DNA from: Pelosinus fermentans
GTDB lineage: Bacteria > Bacillota > Negativicutes > DSM-13327
Assembly: GCA_002434245.1 (NCBI GenBank)
Contig: DJJR01000022.1
Location: forward strand, 1-64,000
Direction of reading: 5' to 3'
DNA length: 64,000 bases
Below are positions 54,215-63,032 of the stretch, one piece after another. Position 1 is the stretch's first letter. Each line of letters opens with the position of its first letter. The position numbers and the translations under genes are program-made. Below the pieces are notes generated by a model. It saw nothing but the letters and a program-made list of their open reading frames with translations, made no database searches and was not told the origin of the DNA.

Positions 54215-55191
54215 GGAAAATTACTTACGGGCAAGCGATCAGCGAAGCCATGCACGAAGAAATGGTCAGGGATGAGGCTGTCTTTATTATTGGGGAAGAT
54301 ATGGGTGTTATGGGCAGTGTTTTTGGTTTGACGAGAGGCTTCATGGAAGAATTTGGTGCACATAGGGTGATTGATACGCCAATTTCGGAATCAGGCTTTA
54401 CAGGTATGTCCGTTGGCGCTGCTATCCGTGGTCTTCGGCCGATAGTAGAACTCATGTATGTTGATTTTGCAGGTGTTTCTTTTGATCCCATTATGAACCA
54501 GGCAGCCAAAATGCGCTATATGACTGGCGGTCAGGTTTCGGTCCCCATGGTGATACGGGCTCCTCAGGGAGCAGGCCGACGGAATGCTGGTCAACATTCG
54601 CAAAACTTGGAAGCTCTTTTTACCCAGATACCTGGATTGAAAGTGGTTCTGCCTAGTACGCCTTATGATGCAAAAGGCTTATTAAAAACAGCTATTCGTA
54701 ATAATGATCCTGTCATGTTCCTGGAGCACAAGTTGTTATATGCAACAAAGGGTGAAGTGCCAGAAGAGGAATATTTAATTCCTTTTGGTAAAGCCGATGT
54801 GAAACGGGCTGGTAAGGATGTTACCATTCTTGCCTATTCACGGGAAGTGATTTTCGCTTTGCAGGCAGCTAAAGAATTGGCAGATCTTGGTATTGATGCG
54901 GAAGTGATTGATCTTAGAAGCTTGGTGCCACTGGATTGGGAGGCCATTGAGGCTTCTATCACGAAAACCCACAGGGTTGCTATTGTACAGGAAGCTCCAC
55001 AGCGAGGGGGTTATGCCGGTGAAATTGCCACGCAAATTATGGAAAAGATCTTCGATCAACTGGATGCACCTGTAAAAAGAATTGCGGGATTAAACGTAGT
55101 TCCGCCCTTTAGCCCAGCATTGGAGGATCATATTTATCCAAAGCCTAATGATATTGTGGCGGGTGTGAAAGAATTACTCGGTAGAAAATAA
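54211..55191 (+). CDS. acoB: Acetoin dehydrogenase-type E1 component, beta subunit
   Basis: A 326-residue partner of AcoA. IGEDMGVMGSVFGLTRG and FADTPISE-like VIDTPISESGFTG match E1-beta; the C-terminal transketolase domain ends RIAGLNVVPPFSPALE. It completes the ThDP site at the heterodimer interface. The 4-base overlap with acoA ensures equal synthesis. Confidence 0.93.
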   Translation: MRKITYGQAISEAMHEEMVRDEAVFIIGEDMGVMGSVFGLTRGFMEEFGAHRVIDTPISESGFTGMSVGAAIRGLRPIVELMYVDFAGVSFDPIMNQAAKMRYMTGGQVSVPMVIRAPQGAGRRNAGQHSQNLEALFTQIPGLKVVLPSTPYDAKGLLKTAIRNNDPVMFLEHKLLYATKGEVPEEEYLIPFGKADVKRAGKDVTILAYSREVIFALQAAKELADLGIDAEVIDLRSLVPLDWEAIEASITKTHRVAIVQEAPQRGGYAGEIATQIMEKIFDQLDAPVKRIAGLNVVPPFSPALEDHIYPKPNDIVAGVKELLGRK

Positions 55192-55241
55192 AGAGTACTA
55201 ATGAGAAGTTACTTTAATTTTGTTGATAAGGAGTAAGAGAT

Positions 55242-56585
55242 ATGGCTGACCAAATCAAAATGCCTCAGCTGGGGCTGACTATGACCGAAGGTACTATGGG
55301 AAAATGGAAAAAGAATATAGGAGATGCCATTGCAGTTGGCGATGTTCTTGTCGAGGTAATGACGGATAAAATTACTAGCGAGGTGGAAGCACCAGTTGCC
55401 GGCATATTACGGGTAATTGCGGCAAAAGAAGGCGAAACGATACCGGTACAAGGTCTTTTGGCCATTATCGGCAGTGCTGATGAGAAAATTGATGAAGGCA
55501 GCGCAGCCATCAGAGGTCAAGCAGCAACCACCCCTTCAACTGCTGCTCCTGTTGCCAAAAAAGCAGCTGCATTTTCTGCGGCAGCCCGTCGTTTAGCAGA
55601 AGCAAAAGGCATTGATATTCAAACGGTGTCAGGCTCTGGTCCGGGTGGCCGGATTGTTGCTGCCGATGTAGAAAAGTATTTAGCGACTGCTCCACAGGCG
55701 ATCGCTGATGGCCGAATAAAAGCTTCGCCTTTTGCCAAGAAGATTGCTGAAGAATTAGCAGTGGATTTGACTGCTGTAATCGGCACGGGACCAGAAGGGC
55801 GGATCATAGAAGAAGATGTACGTAATGCAGCAGCTAAAGTATCTGCTTTTACTCCTAACGCTGCACCTGCTTCTGCGAAGACAACGGCAACAGCAACAGC
55901 AACAGCAACAGGTGGTGAGCCATTGTCAGGCATGCGCAAAGTAATCGCAGAACGTATGACCTTTAGCAAACATACCGCTCCTCATGTAACGATTATGACG
56001 GAGGTAAATGTTAATGCTACTGTAGCCTTTAGAACGGAGTTGAATCTACGCAATAAAGAAGTACGGTTTACGTATACTGATATTTTGACAAAGATAACTG
56101 CAACTGCTTTGAAAAAATTCACGGCGATCAATGCTTCTCTTATTGATAATAAAATTGTAAGGCATAACGAGATTAATGTAGGTGTTGCAGTAGCTCTGGA
56201 TAATGGATTGATGGTACCAGTCTTACGCAATACGGATCAGTGCGGCTTACAAGAAATTCACGAAAAGTGCAAAGAAAATGCACAAAAAGCTCGCAGCAAT
56301 CAATTGAGTATGGATGTGCTCAGCGGTGGGACATTTACCATCAGCAACTTAGGCGGTTATGATGTTGATGGCTTTACCCCCATTATTAATCAGCCGGAAA
56401 GCGCAATTTTGGGAGTTGGCCGTATTACTAAAAAACCAATAGTTGTAAATGATGAGTTTGCAATCGCATCCATGATGACCTTAAGCTTGTCATTTGATCA
56501 TCGTGTAGTAGATGGTGCTCAAGCTGCTCAATTCCTCAAATGCATCAAGACGTATTTGGAAGATCCCATGGGTATGCTGATGTAA
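55242..56585 (+). CDS. acoC: E2 acyltransferase with tandem E3/E1-binding domains
   Basis: A 447-residue E2 core protein. The lipoyl domain (1-78) has Lys43 in MTDKITSEV. Two peripheral-subunit-binding domains follow at about 111-146 (GSGPGGRIVAADV) and 161-196 (GTGPEGRIIEEDV); most E2 proteins have one. An Ala/Thr linker encoded by CAACAG repeats leads to the catalytic domain, with His of SFDHRVVDG near residue 420. It transfers the acyl group (probably acetyl) to CoA. An E3 partner is implied by the binding domains but no E3 gene is visible. Confidence 0.93.
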   Translation: MADQIKMPQLGLTMTEGTMGKWKKNIGDAIAVGDVLVEVMTDKITSEVEAPVAGILRVIAAKEGETIPVQGLLAIIGSADEKIDEGSAAIRGQAATTPSTAAPVAKKAAAFSAAARRLAEAKGIDIQTVSGSGPGGRIVAADVEKYLATAPQAIADGRIKASPFAKKIAEELAVDLTAVIGTGPEGRIIEEDVRNAAAKVSAFTPNAAPASAKTTATATATATGGEPLSGMRKVIAERMTFSKHTAPHVTIMTEVNVNATVAFRTELNLRNKEVRFTYTDILTKITATALKKFTAINASLIDNKIVRHNEINVGVAVALDNGLMVPVLRNTDQCGLQEIHEKCKENAQKARSNQLSMDVLSGGTFTISNLGGYDVDGFTPIINQPESAILGVGRITKKPIVVNDEFAIASMMTLSLSFDHRVVDGAQAAQFLKCIKTYLEDPMGMLM

Positions 56586-56587
56586 TC

Positions 56588-57268
56588 ATGAACCAGATTT
56601 GTCAATTTTTTAGCTTAGGGAGGGTTACTTATCAGTTCGCATGGGAATTACAACAGCGTTTAGCAGCTGAGCGGCGTAGAGGAGAGCGGGGAGACTGCAT
56701 CTTATGTTTAGAGCATGATCCGGTATATACCATCGGTCGGGCTGGCAGCCGCAAGCATATAAAAGTGTCGGAGGAAGTCCTCAATGACCTGAATATCGAG
56801 GTCATTGAGGTGGATCGGGGCGGTGATATTACCTATCACGGTCCAGGTCAGCTTGTTGGGTATCCCATTTTGGATTTAAGGTTTCATGGGAAAGATCTTC
56901 ATCGCTACACTCGTTTGTTGGAGGAAGTAATCATCCAAACGATCGCGTCTTATGGTATTACAGGGTTTCGGGAAGTTGGACGAACTGGAGTGTGGACAGA
57001 AAAAGGAAAAATAGCTGCCATTGGTATTGGTGTTAAAGGCTGGGTTTGCCTGCATGGTTTTTCACTTAATATTAACCCGAATATGAAACATTTCAGCTTC
57101 ATTAATCCCTGCGGTATCACTGATCGTACAGTGGCTTGCATGGCTGATTTTGGTGTTATAGCCGATTTGGAGAAGGTGGAACAAGAAGTTCAGCGGCAAT
57201 TTGCAGCCGTGTTTGCTGTAAAAATCATACCTGTAAGGAGTAGTGAAGAGGGTTATGGTAAGACCTGA
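56588..57268 (+). CDS. lipB: Octanoyltransferase LipB
   Basis: A 226-residue enzyme transferring octanoate from acyl carrier protein to lipoyl domains. The signature RGGDITYHGPGQLVGYP and the catalytic Cys in FINPCGI, with Lys in GKIAAIGIG, are intact. It begins 2 bases after acoC and is followed by lipA, giving de novo lipoylation inside the operon that needs it. Confidence 0.94.
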   Translation: MNQICQFFSLGRVTYQFAWELQQRLAAERRRGERGDCILCLEHDPVYTIGRAGSRKHIKVSEEVLNDLNIEVIEVDRGGDITYHGPGQLVGYPILDLRFHGKDLHRYTRLLEEVIIQTIASYGITGFREVGRTGVWTEKGKIAAIGIGVKGWVCLHGFSLNINPNMKHFSFINPCGITDRTVACMADFGVIADLEKVEQEVQRQFAAVFAVKIIPVRSSEEGYGKT

Positions 57269-58136
57269 ATGGTTGAAAATTAAAAGTCCAGACCCTGAGA
57301 AAATGCAGCAGATTAAGAAAATGATGGACAAATTGCAGCTGCATACAGTATGTGAAAGTGCCCACTGCCCTAACGTGGGGGAATGCTTTGGTCAGCAGAC
57401 AGCCACTTTTATGATTATGGGAGATGTATGTACCCGAAATTGTGCCTTCTGTGCAGTAAAGCATGGTGCTACAGATCAACTTGATTCAGCTGAACCGGAG
57501 AATGTGGCCGCTGCCGCAGCCACTCTTGGGTTGCAGCATATTGTAATTACCTCGGTAACAAGAGATGATTTACCCGATGGAGGGGCAAGTCATTTTGCAG
57601 CTGTTGTAAAGGCAGTACAACATAAATTACCACATTCTTCAATTGAAGTATTGATTCCCGATATGGCTGGCGATGATAAGGCAATTGCCACGATTGTTAC
57701 TGCAAAGCCTAGTGTTGTAAGCCATAATGTAGAAACCATTCCTGCCTTATACAGCCGGGTCAGAACTCAGGCTGACTATCAGCGTTCTCTTAACCTGTTT
57801 CGGCAAGTCAAGGATAAAAATCCAGATATGGTAACGAAATCGGGCTTAATGCTTGGATTGGGTGAAGCCATGGAAGAGGTAACTGCTGTAATGCAAGACT
57901 TGCATAGCGCAGGCTGCGAGATATTGACCCTTGGTCAATATTTACGACCATCAAAAGCTCATATTGCTATGGAGCGTTATATAGCACCAGAGGAATTTGC
58001 AGAGTATCATCGCATAGGAGTAGAACTGGGTTTTCGAGTTGTTGTGGCTGATCCTCTGGTTCGAAGCTCCTACTATGCTGGCGAAGCCTATAGGGAGGCA
58101 ATCGCAAGCAAATATAAAAATATTGGAGGAACATAA
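57255..58136 (+). CDS. lipA: Lipoyl synthase LipA
   Basis: A radical-SAM protein of about 293 residues inserting two sulfurs into the octanoyl group. The auxiliary cluster cysteines are in CESAHCPNVGECF and the SAM cluster in CTRNCAFCAV; the C-terminal RSSY serine is present. I prefer ATG 57255 (MVRPEWLKI, the family N-terminus) to GTG 57243, which sits only 2 bases after AAGGAG. It overlaps the end of lipB. Confidence 0.94.
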   Translation: MVRPEWLKIKSPDPEKMQQIKKMMDKLQLHTVCESAHCPNVGECFGQQTATFMIMGDVCTRNCAFCAVKHGATDQLDSAEPENVAAAAATLGLQHIVITSVTRDDLPDGGASHFAAVVKAVQHKLPHSSIEVLIPDMAGDDKAIATIVTAKPSVVSHNVETIPALYSRVRTQADYQRSLNLFRQVKDKNPDMVTKSGLMLGLGEAMEEVTAVMQDLHSAGCEILTLGQYLRPSKAHIAMERYIAPEEFAEYHRIGVELGFRVVVADPLVRSSYYAGEAYREAIASKYKNIGGT

Positions 58137-58138
58137 TA

Positions 58139-58480
58139 ATGGCAGATCCACGTAAATTATTAAATGACTTTCAGGCTGGTTTAGGCAAATTGGGAAAGGA
58201 TGCTCCGGAAGTTGCCGCTGCCTTTGTAAACATTACGAATGCATGCTTTATCGAAGGTGAGATTCCAGGAAAGTATAAAGAGCTGACAGCTTTGTCCATC
58301 AGTGTATATGCCCGTTGTGAATACTGCATAGCCTATCATGTATTTAAGTGCCTTGAAGAAGGTGCAAACCGGGATGAAATTATGGAAGCTGCAACTTTGG
58401 CAATCGCCTTTGGCGGATCACCATCGGCTGCGTATACTGCTACTCTGGTTGAAGAATGTCTCGAGGCTTTTGTTAAATGA
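58139..58480 (+). CDS. AhpD-like redox protein (carboxymuconolactone decarboxylase family)
   Basis: A 113-residue all-helical protein. Glu48, Cys60, Cys63 and His67 keep exactly the spacing of the AhpD catalytic set (Glu118, Cys130, Cys133, His137). AhpD in mycobacteria takes electrons from a lipoyl-E2 and reduces a peroxiredoxin. Sitting between lipA and a lipoate ligase, this protein may likewise react with dihydrolipoyl groups (inference). Its stop overlaps the ligase start as ATGA. GGAGG precedes the ATG. Confidence 0.85.
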   Translation: MADPRKLLNDFQAGLGKLGKDAPEVAAAFVNITNACFIEGEIPGKYKELTALSISVYARCEYCIAYHVFKCLEEGANRDEIMEAATLAIAFGGSPSAAYTATLVEECLEAFVK

Positions 58481-59538
58481 TGCTATATCGCCTGGGTATG
58501 TTACCTTGGCAGGAAACTCAGGCCATGTATCACACGTTGGCTGAAGCTGGACAGGAAGCTTTGGTCTTATGCCGGCCAGATGCCCGGTATGTTTGCCTTG
58601 GGTTTCATGATGATTTGGAGCAGGAGGTAAATAGACCTTACTGCAGCCAATATAACATTCCCCTCATCCGTCGTGAGACGGGTGGGGGTATGGTGTTATT
58701 AGATAAAGATCAAATCTTTTTCCAATTGATTCTTCATAAGGACAACCCTCTATTAGCAGGCAGACGAGATCAATTTTTTCAGAGATTTCTTGGTCCGGCG
58801 GTTGCCGCATTAGGTGATTTTGGTTTGAAGGCAGATATTCAGCAGCCAGCGGATATCCTGGTAAATGGCCGGAAGATTTCAGGTAATGGGGCTGGCGATA
58901 TTAACGGGTATGCCGTGTATATTGGTAATCTGTTATTAGGTTTTGATCGCTCAACCATGGCTAATATCTTTCAGGCACCTAACCCTGCTTTGTGCCAATA
59001 TGCCGAAAAATCCATGGAACAATATATGACCACCATGTCTGAGGAATTAGGTTATATACCGTTGGCGGAACAAGTAGAAGAGCAGTTATTATTTCATTTT
59101 AGGCAGTGGATACCTGATTTGGTGATTGCAAAGGATTATTCTGCATTGAAAGATTCCTTAGCTAAGACAGCCGAAAGGCTGATGTCAGCCCAAATGCTGT
59201 CCTTGCCGGGGAAAAAAATAAAGATGCGGAACATTAAAATCAAGGAAGACGTTTTTGTCAGACTGAATCGGTATGATGATGGGCGGCATAGAGGATCGGC
59301 AATTATGCTGATTGAAGATGGGGTGATTCGTTATTTTGATGCAGCCGATATGGAGATATTACAGCAGGAGAATATGCTGCCATTAGCTCCTTATTTAACT
59401 GGAGCTTCCTGGTCGGAAGCTGGTGTTCGAAGGGCTGTGCAGCATTGGCGCGAGGCTCATAACAGCAAATTTTCACAATTGGATTGTGAATTATTAATAC
59501 AATGGGTCGTAGAAGGTATAACGCAGGAGGTTGAATGA
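58477..59538 (+). CDS. Lipoate-protein ligase A family enzyme (first)
   Basis: A 353-residue protein with RRETGGGMVLLD and the ligase Lys in NGRKISGNGAG, then a C-terminal accessory-like domain (about 240-345). LplA enzymes activate free lipoate with ATP and attach it to carrier lysines. Here de novo LipB/LipA are also encoded, so this ligase may be specialised for the GcvH-like protein encoded next (overlap ATGA). A role as amidotransferase between lipoyl carriers is an alternative. Confidence 0.87.
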   Translation: MMLYRLGMLPWQETQAMYHTLAEAGQEALVLCRPDARYVCLGFHDDLEQEVNRPYCSQYNIPLIRRETGGGMVLLDKDQIFFQLILHKDNPLLAGRRDQFFQRFLGPAVAALGDFGLKADIQQPADILVNGRKISGNGAGDINGYAVYIGNLLLGFDRSTMANIFQAPNPALCQYAEKSMEQYMTTMSEELGYIPLAEQVEEQLLFHFRQWIPDLVIAKDYSALKDSLAKTAERLMSAQMLSLPGKKIKMRNIKIKEDVFVRLNRYDDGRHRGSAIMLIEDGVIRYFDAADMEILQQENMLPLAPYLTGASWSEAGVRRAVQHWREAHNSKFSQLDCELLIQWVVEGITQEVE

Positions 59539-59960
59539 CAATGTCACAGTATCTCACTCCCCAAGGTTTGTATTATACTCAGGATCATGCCTGGGTGCAG
59601 GTGGAAGGCGATAAGATTCGCATTGGCATGACAGATTTTATGCAGAAACTGGCTGGGGAAATAACTTTTATCCGTATTCCCAGAGTGAATAAAAACCTGG
59701 CTGCAGGAACTACTTTGTGCTCTATTCAGTCGGGAAAATGGGCAGGGAAAGTTAAGGTTCCCATGAATGGAACGGTACTGGAAAGCAATTCGGCGCTGAC
59801 AACCAATCCCAAGCTCCTTAATGAGGATTGTTATGGTACGGGATGGATCTGTGTGCTGCAGCCAGACGATCTAACTGCAGCGTTAACGGAGCTGCTGCAT
59901 GGTGATGAGGCTGATCGTTTTTTCACAGAGGAACATGCTAAACATGTTAAGCCGAAATAA
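59535..59960 (+). CDS. GcvH-like lipoyl carrier protein (first)
   Basis: A 141-residue protein related to glycine cleavage H protein: YTQDHAWVQV, then GITDF-like GMTDFMQKLAGE, and a lipoyl-lysine hairpin reading SIQSGKWAGKVKVPMNG (Lys68 from this start). Ordinary GcvH has ESVKAAS at this site, so GKWxG is a different signature, shared with the second carrier at 62619. No glycine cleavage genes are present. ATG 59541 is an alternative start. It probably carries lipoyl groups to the oxidoreductase encoded next. Confidence 0.85.
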   Translation: MTMSQYLTPQGLYYTQDHAWVQVEGDKIRIGMTDFMQKLAGEITFIRIPRVNKNLAAGTTLCSIQSGKWAGKVKVPMNGTVLESNSALTTNPKLLNEDCYGTGWICVLQPDDLTAALTELLHGDEADRFFTEEHAKHVKPK

Positions 59961-59978
59961 GCTGGATGGGAGGATTTT

Positions 59979-61430
59979 ATGAGCGCTAAAGTTTGGCAAG
60001 AAATAAAAGAAATACTTGGTGAACGCGCCACAACTGATGTATTTGAACGACAGTTTTATCAGCGGGACTTGGCACCTGTTCCCGAATTTCTGGTAGACCC
60101 TATGGCAAAGACACTGCCAGATATCATTGTGCGTCCCTGTAATGCGGCAGAATTGTCAGATGTTGTAAAAATAGCAGTAAAGGAAAAAATTCCCATTACT
60201 GGTAGGGCTGGCGGCTCCACAGTATATTTTAACAGCGTTTGTTCTCAAAATGGTATTCTAGTAGATTTCAATGGCTTAACTGGCTTAGGAAAAATAGACC
60301 GATCTACCAATCGGGTTCGCGTTGGTGCTGGAACAACATGGGCAGAATTAGAGCGAGTTTTAAATCGTCAGGGGCTGGCAGTCTGCTCTTATCCAAGCAG
60401 TGCCCCCTCGGCAACCGTAGGTGGCTGGCTGGCGATGATGGGATATGGCTTGGGCAGCTTGAAATATGGTGCTTTAGTGGAGCAGGTAGCAGCAGCGCAA
60501 GTCGTTCTGCCGGACGGAAGTATTCAGGAGCTGACCCACAGTACGCCAATACCCGTCTCTTGGCTGGCCGGATCAGAAGGAACTTTGGGGCTGATTACTG
60601 AGGTGGAATTGCAGATTCGCCCTATTCCTGAAATACAATGGCATGGTATGGCAGTATTTCAAGATGCAGCAGCTATGCAGCATTTCATTGAACAGGCAGC
60701 AGCTTTGGAGGAAAAGCCTTTTAATCTTCATTTTAGTGATCCTGGGTGCAATGCCTTGCGCTATCGTTTGGGAATGGGCAGCGAACCGACGTCAGCTGTT
60801 TATACAGCAGCATTTGATGCTGACGGCACGAAGGATGAAATAGCAGAAGCGGCAGAAGGATTTTCCAACTGCCTGTCTGCCGCTGGAGGAGAGGACTGGA
60901 GCCAGGAGGCAGCAGAGGAATGGGAGCATCGGTTTTTCTCCTTGCTGCTAAAACGGGAAGGTCCCTCTTTGCTGGGAGCGGAATTATGGCTGCCCATCAA
61001 TAAGCTGGCATTATATTTAAGGGATATTTCCAGCTATGAAAACAAGGAGAAGCTGGGGTTAAAAACCTACGGGCATGTGGTGAGCTCTAGTCATGCTATG
61101 GTCATGACTATGTTTAATGCAGATGAACGTAATACGATCGGCTATTTGCAAGGCTTAGCTTTGGTAAAGAAACTGCATGATATTGGTGCCCGCTATGGTG
61201 CAGCTCCTTATGGCATTGGTTTGTGGAATACATCTTATTTACAGCGGAATTATACTAAGACTCAATTGGCGGAACTTAAGCAGCGTAAAAAACAGCTGGA
61301 CCCTAATGATCTTATGAATCCAGGTAAGTTATATCAAGCTCCTTTATTTTTGAGCCCGCCTTTCTTTAGCATCGGCATGGATATTTTGGCGGCAAGCCGA
61401 TTGTTTTATCGAGGGAGGAATTTAATATGA
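59979..61430 (+). CDS. GlcD-like FAD-binding oxidoreductase
   Basis: A 483-residue flavoprotein of the vanillyl-alcohol-oxidase/GlcD fold: the FAD pyrophosphate segment ITGRAGGSTVYF, then SSAPSATVGGWLA and GSEGTLGLITEVEL, and a C-terminal cap domain ending DPNDLMNPGKLY. Relatives oxidise 2-hydroxy acids such as glycolate or lactate and pass electrons to a GlcF-type iron-sulfur subunit, here encoded next with a 4-base overlap. Lying between two lipoyl carrier genes it might oxidise dihydrolipoyl groups (inference); a 2-hydroxyacid substrate is the standard alternative. Confidence 0.87.
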   Translation: MSAKVWQEIKEILGERATTDVFERQFYQRDLAPVPEFLVDPMAKTLPDIIVRPCNAAELSDVVKIAVKEKIPITGRAGGSTVYFNSVCSQNGILVDFNGLTGLGKIDRSTNRVRVGAGTTWAELERVLNRQGLAVCSYPSSAPSATVGGWLAMMGYGLGSLKYGALVEQVAAAQVVLPDGSIQELTHSTPIPVSWLAGSEGTLGLITEVELQIRPIPEIQWHGMAVFQDAAAMQHFIEQAAALEEKPFNLHFSDPGCNALRYRLGMGSEPTSAVYTAAFDADGTKDEIAEAAEGFSNCLSAAGGEDWSQEAAEEWEHRFFSLLLKREGPSLLGAELWLPINKLALYLRDISSYENKEKLGLKTYGHVVSSSHAMVMTMFNADERNTIGYLQGLALVKKLHDIGARYGAAPYGIGLWNTSYLQRNYTKTQLAELKQRKKQLDPNDLMNPGKLYQAPLFLSPPFFSIGMDILAASRLFYRGRNLI

Positions 61431-62596
61431 GTACCGGCAGTTTTTATAAAACATTGGCAGATGAGTCTTTAATTTGTGGTCGCTGCGGCAATTGTCGAAG
61501 GGATTGCCCCATTTATCAGGAGCTTGGCTGGGAGTCAGCCAGTCCCCGGGGAAAAATTTCTCTGGCACGTGAGATATTTGCCAGAGGACAGGGTGAAACC
61601 GTCTCACCTGAGTTTGCTGAGCGCATTACCCAGTGCACCATGTGCGGTGCCTGTACTAAAAATTGCGCCGCCAGAATTGATATCCAGACTTTTTGGCAAG
61701 ATCTGCGAGGCAAGATGTTGGAGCAGAACATAGCGCCTAAAGCCTATACCGCCATGATTGAGAATCTGAAAAGCAAAAAAAATATTACCAATTTTGATAA
61801 TATAACTCGCCTGGACTGGGCAGAGGATATGGATGAAGTGCCAGAAAATCTGGCTCAAGAGTCAGGGGCTGAGGTTGCTTATTTTGTTGGCTGCGTATCT
61901 TCCTTTTTCCCCCGGGCAGCCCAGATTCCAGTAGCAGTAGTTCAGCTTCTCCAAAAGGCCGAAGTCAACTTCACTACCATGGGGGGAGAAGAATGGTGCT
62001 GCGGCTTTCCTTTATTGGCTGCCGGGGCTAAAGCTGAGATCCAGCAGTTTGCCAAACATAATGTAAAAAAAATGCAGGATATGGGAATTGAGATCATCGT
62101 GACCAGCTGTCCGTCTTGCTATCACACGTGGAATCATGTTTATCCAGAGATTATTGGCGAGACTCTGGGATTTAGGGTTCTGCATGTCAGTCAATATTTA
62201 GTAGAATTACTGGAACAAGGAAAGTTAGTCCCCAAGGAACTGACCGAAACAGTCACCTATCACGATCCATGTGATTTGGGGCGCAACAGTGGGGTATATG
62301 GTGCGCCACGCCAGATACTTCAGAGTATTCCAGGTATCGATTTTGTGGAAATTCCCACCAATAGTGCTGATTCTGTTTGTTGTGGCGGCGGCGGTAATTT
62401 ACAAGGGGCCGATGGAGCATTGGCAGATGCCATAGCAAAAAAAAGGATTCTGGAAGCGGCCCAAACGGGGGCTGGTATTTTGGTTTCGGCATGTCAGCAG
62501 TGTGAGCAAATGCTGGAAAAGGCTGCTAGGGCAGAAAAGCTGCCATTGCAGATTATGGACGTATCGGAACTCTTGTGGCTGGCAGTCGAAGATTGA
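61427..62596 (+). CDS. GlcF/HdrB-like iron-sulfur protein with two CCG domains
   Basis: A 389-residue protein. Two [4Fe-4S] motifs are present: CGRCGNCRRDCP and CTMCGACTKNCA. Two cysteine-rich CCG domains follow (EEWCCGFPLL; DSVCCGGGGN), as in GlcF, LutA and the heterodisulfide reductase subunits HdrB/HdrD. CCG domains can hold a noncubane cluster that cleaves disulfides in Hdr, which makes a disulfide/dithiol substrate like lipoyl conceivable. It partners the flavoprotein upstream. Confidence 0.9.
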   Translation: MSTGSFYKTLADESLICGRCGNCRRDCPIYQELGWESASPRGKISLAREIFARGQGETVSPEFAERITQCTMCGACTKNCAARIDIQTFWQDLRGKMLEQNIAPKAYTAMIENLKSKKNITNFDNITRLDWAEDMDEVPENLAQESGAEVAYFVGCVSSFFPRAAQIPVAVVQLLQKAEVNFTTMGGEEWCCGFPLLAAGAKAEIQQFAKHNVKKMQDMGIEIIVTSCPSCYHTWNHVYPEIIGETLGFRVLHVSQYLVELLEQGKLVPKELTETVTYHDPCDLGRNSGVYGAPRQILQSIPGIDFVEIPTNSADSVCCGGGGNLQGADGALADAIAKKRILEAAQTGAGILVSACQQCEQMLEKAARAEKLPLQIMDVSELLWLAVED

Positions 62597-62618
62597 AATG
62601 AAAGGAGTTGTAGTTAAT

Positions 62619-63032
62619 GTGGTAAAAATATGCAAATGGGATTTTCCGGAAGAATTGTTGTATGACCAGCATCATCAATGGATTGCCCAAACCGGCAATA
62701 AAATTCAATTTGGCTTAACACCCTATGGGATTGAAATCACTGGTGATGTATTGTATCTGGCTTTGCCGGCGGCAGGAACAGAGGTTGTTGTTGACAATAG
62801 CTGCGGCTCTCTGGAGGCAGGCAAGTGGGTTGGACGTATTTATGCACCTGTCAGCGGTCGGGTTACGCGAATCAATCAGGCGATTGTTTCTCAGCCTGGT
62901 TGTATCAGTAAAGAGCCTTATTTCAGTTGGTTTATGGAAATCGAATTGAGTCAACCGGAGGAATTGAAAAAATTGATGACCGTTCATCAAGTAGCAGGCT
63001 GGCTGCTGGAAGAAATGAAACAAGATGCCTAG
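62619..63032 (+). CDS. GcvH-like lipoyl carrier protein (second)
   Basis: A protein of about 137 residues with the GcvH fold: LYDQHHQWIAQ, FGLTPYGIEITGDVLYL, and the lipoyl hairpin SLEAGKWVGRIYAPVSG, with the same GKWxG signature as the first carrier. AAAGGAG at 62601-62607 suits GTG 62619; ATG 62598 is possible but lies before the site. The stop overlaps the second ligase gene by 8 bases. A second carrier bracketing the GlcD/GlcF pair suggests the two carriers serve different partners. Confidence 0.85.
   Translation: MVKICKWDFPEELLYDQHHQWIAQTGNKIQFGLTPYGIEITGDVLYLALPAAGTEVVVDNSCGSLEAGKWVGRIYAPVSGRVTRINQAIVSQPGCISKEPYFSWFMEIELSQPEELKKLMTVHQVAGWLLEEMKQDA

Noticed and set aside
55880..55912. 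CAACAG short tandem repeat as a mobile or regulatory element
   Set aside because: It is in frame and encodes the Ala/Thr-rich flexible linker of the E2 protein.
59535..63032. Glycine cleavage system H proteins
   Set aside because: No gcvT or gcvP genes, and the lipoyl motif differs from GcvH in both copies.
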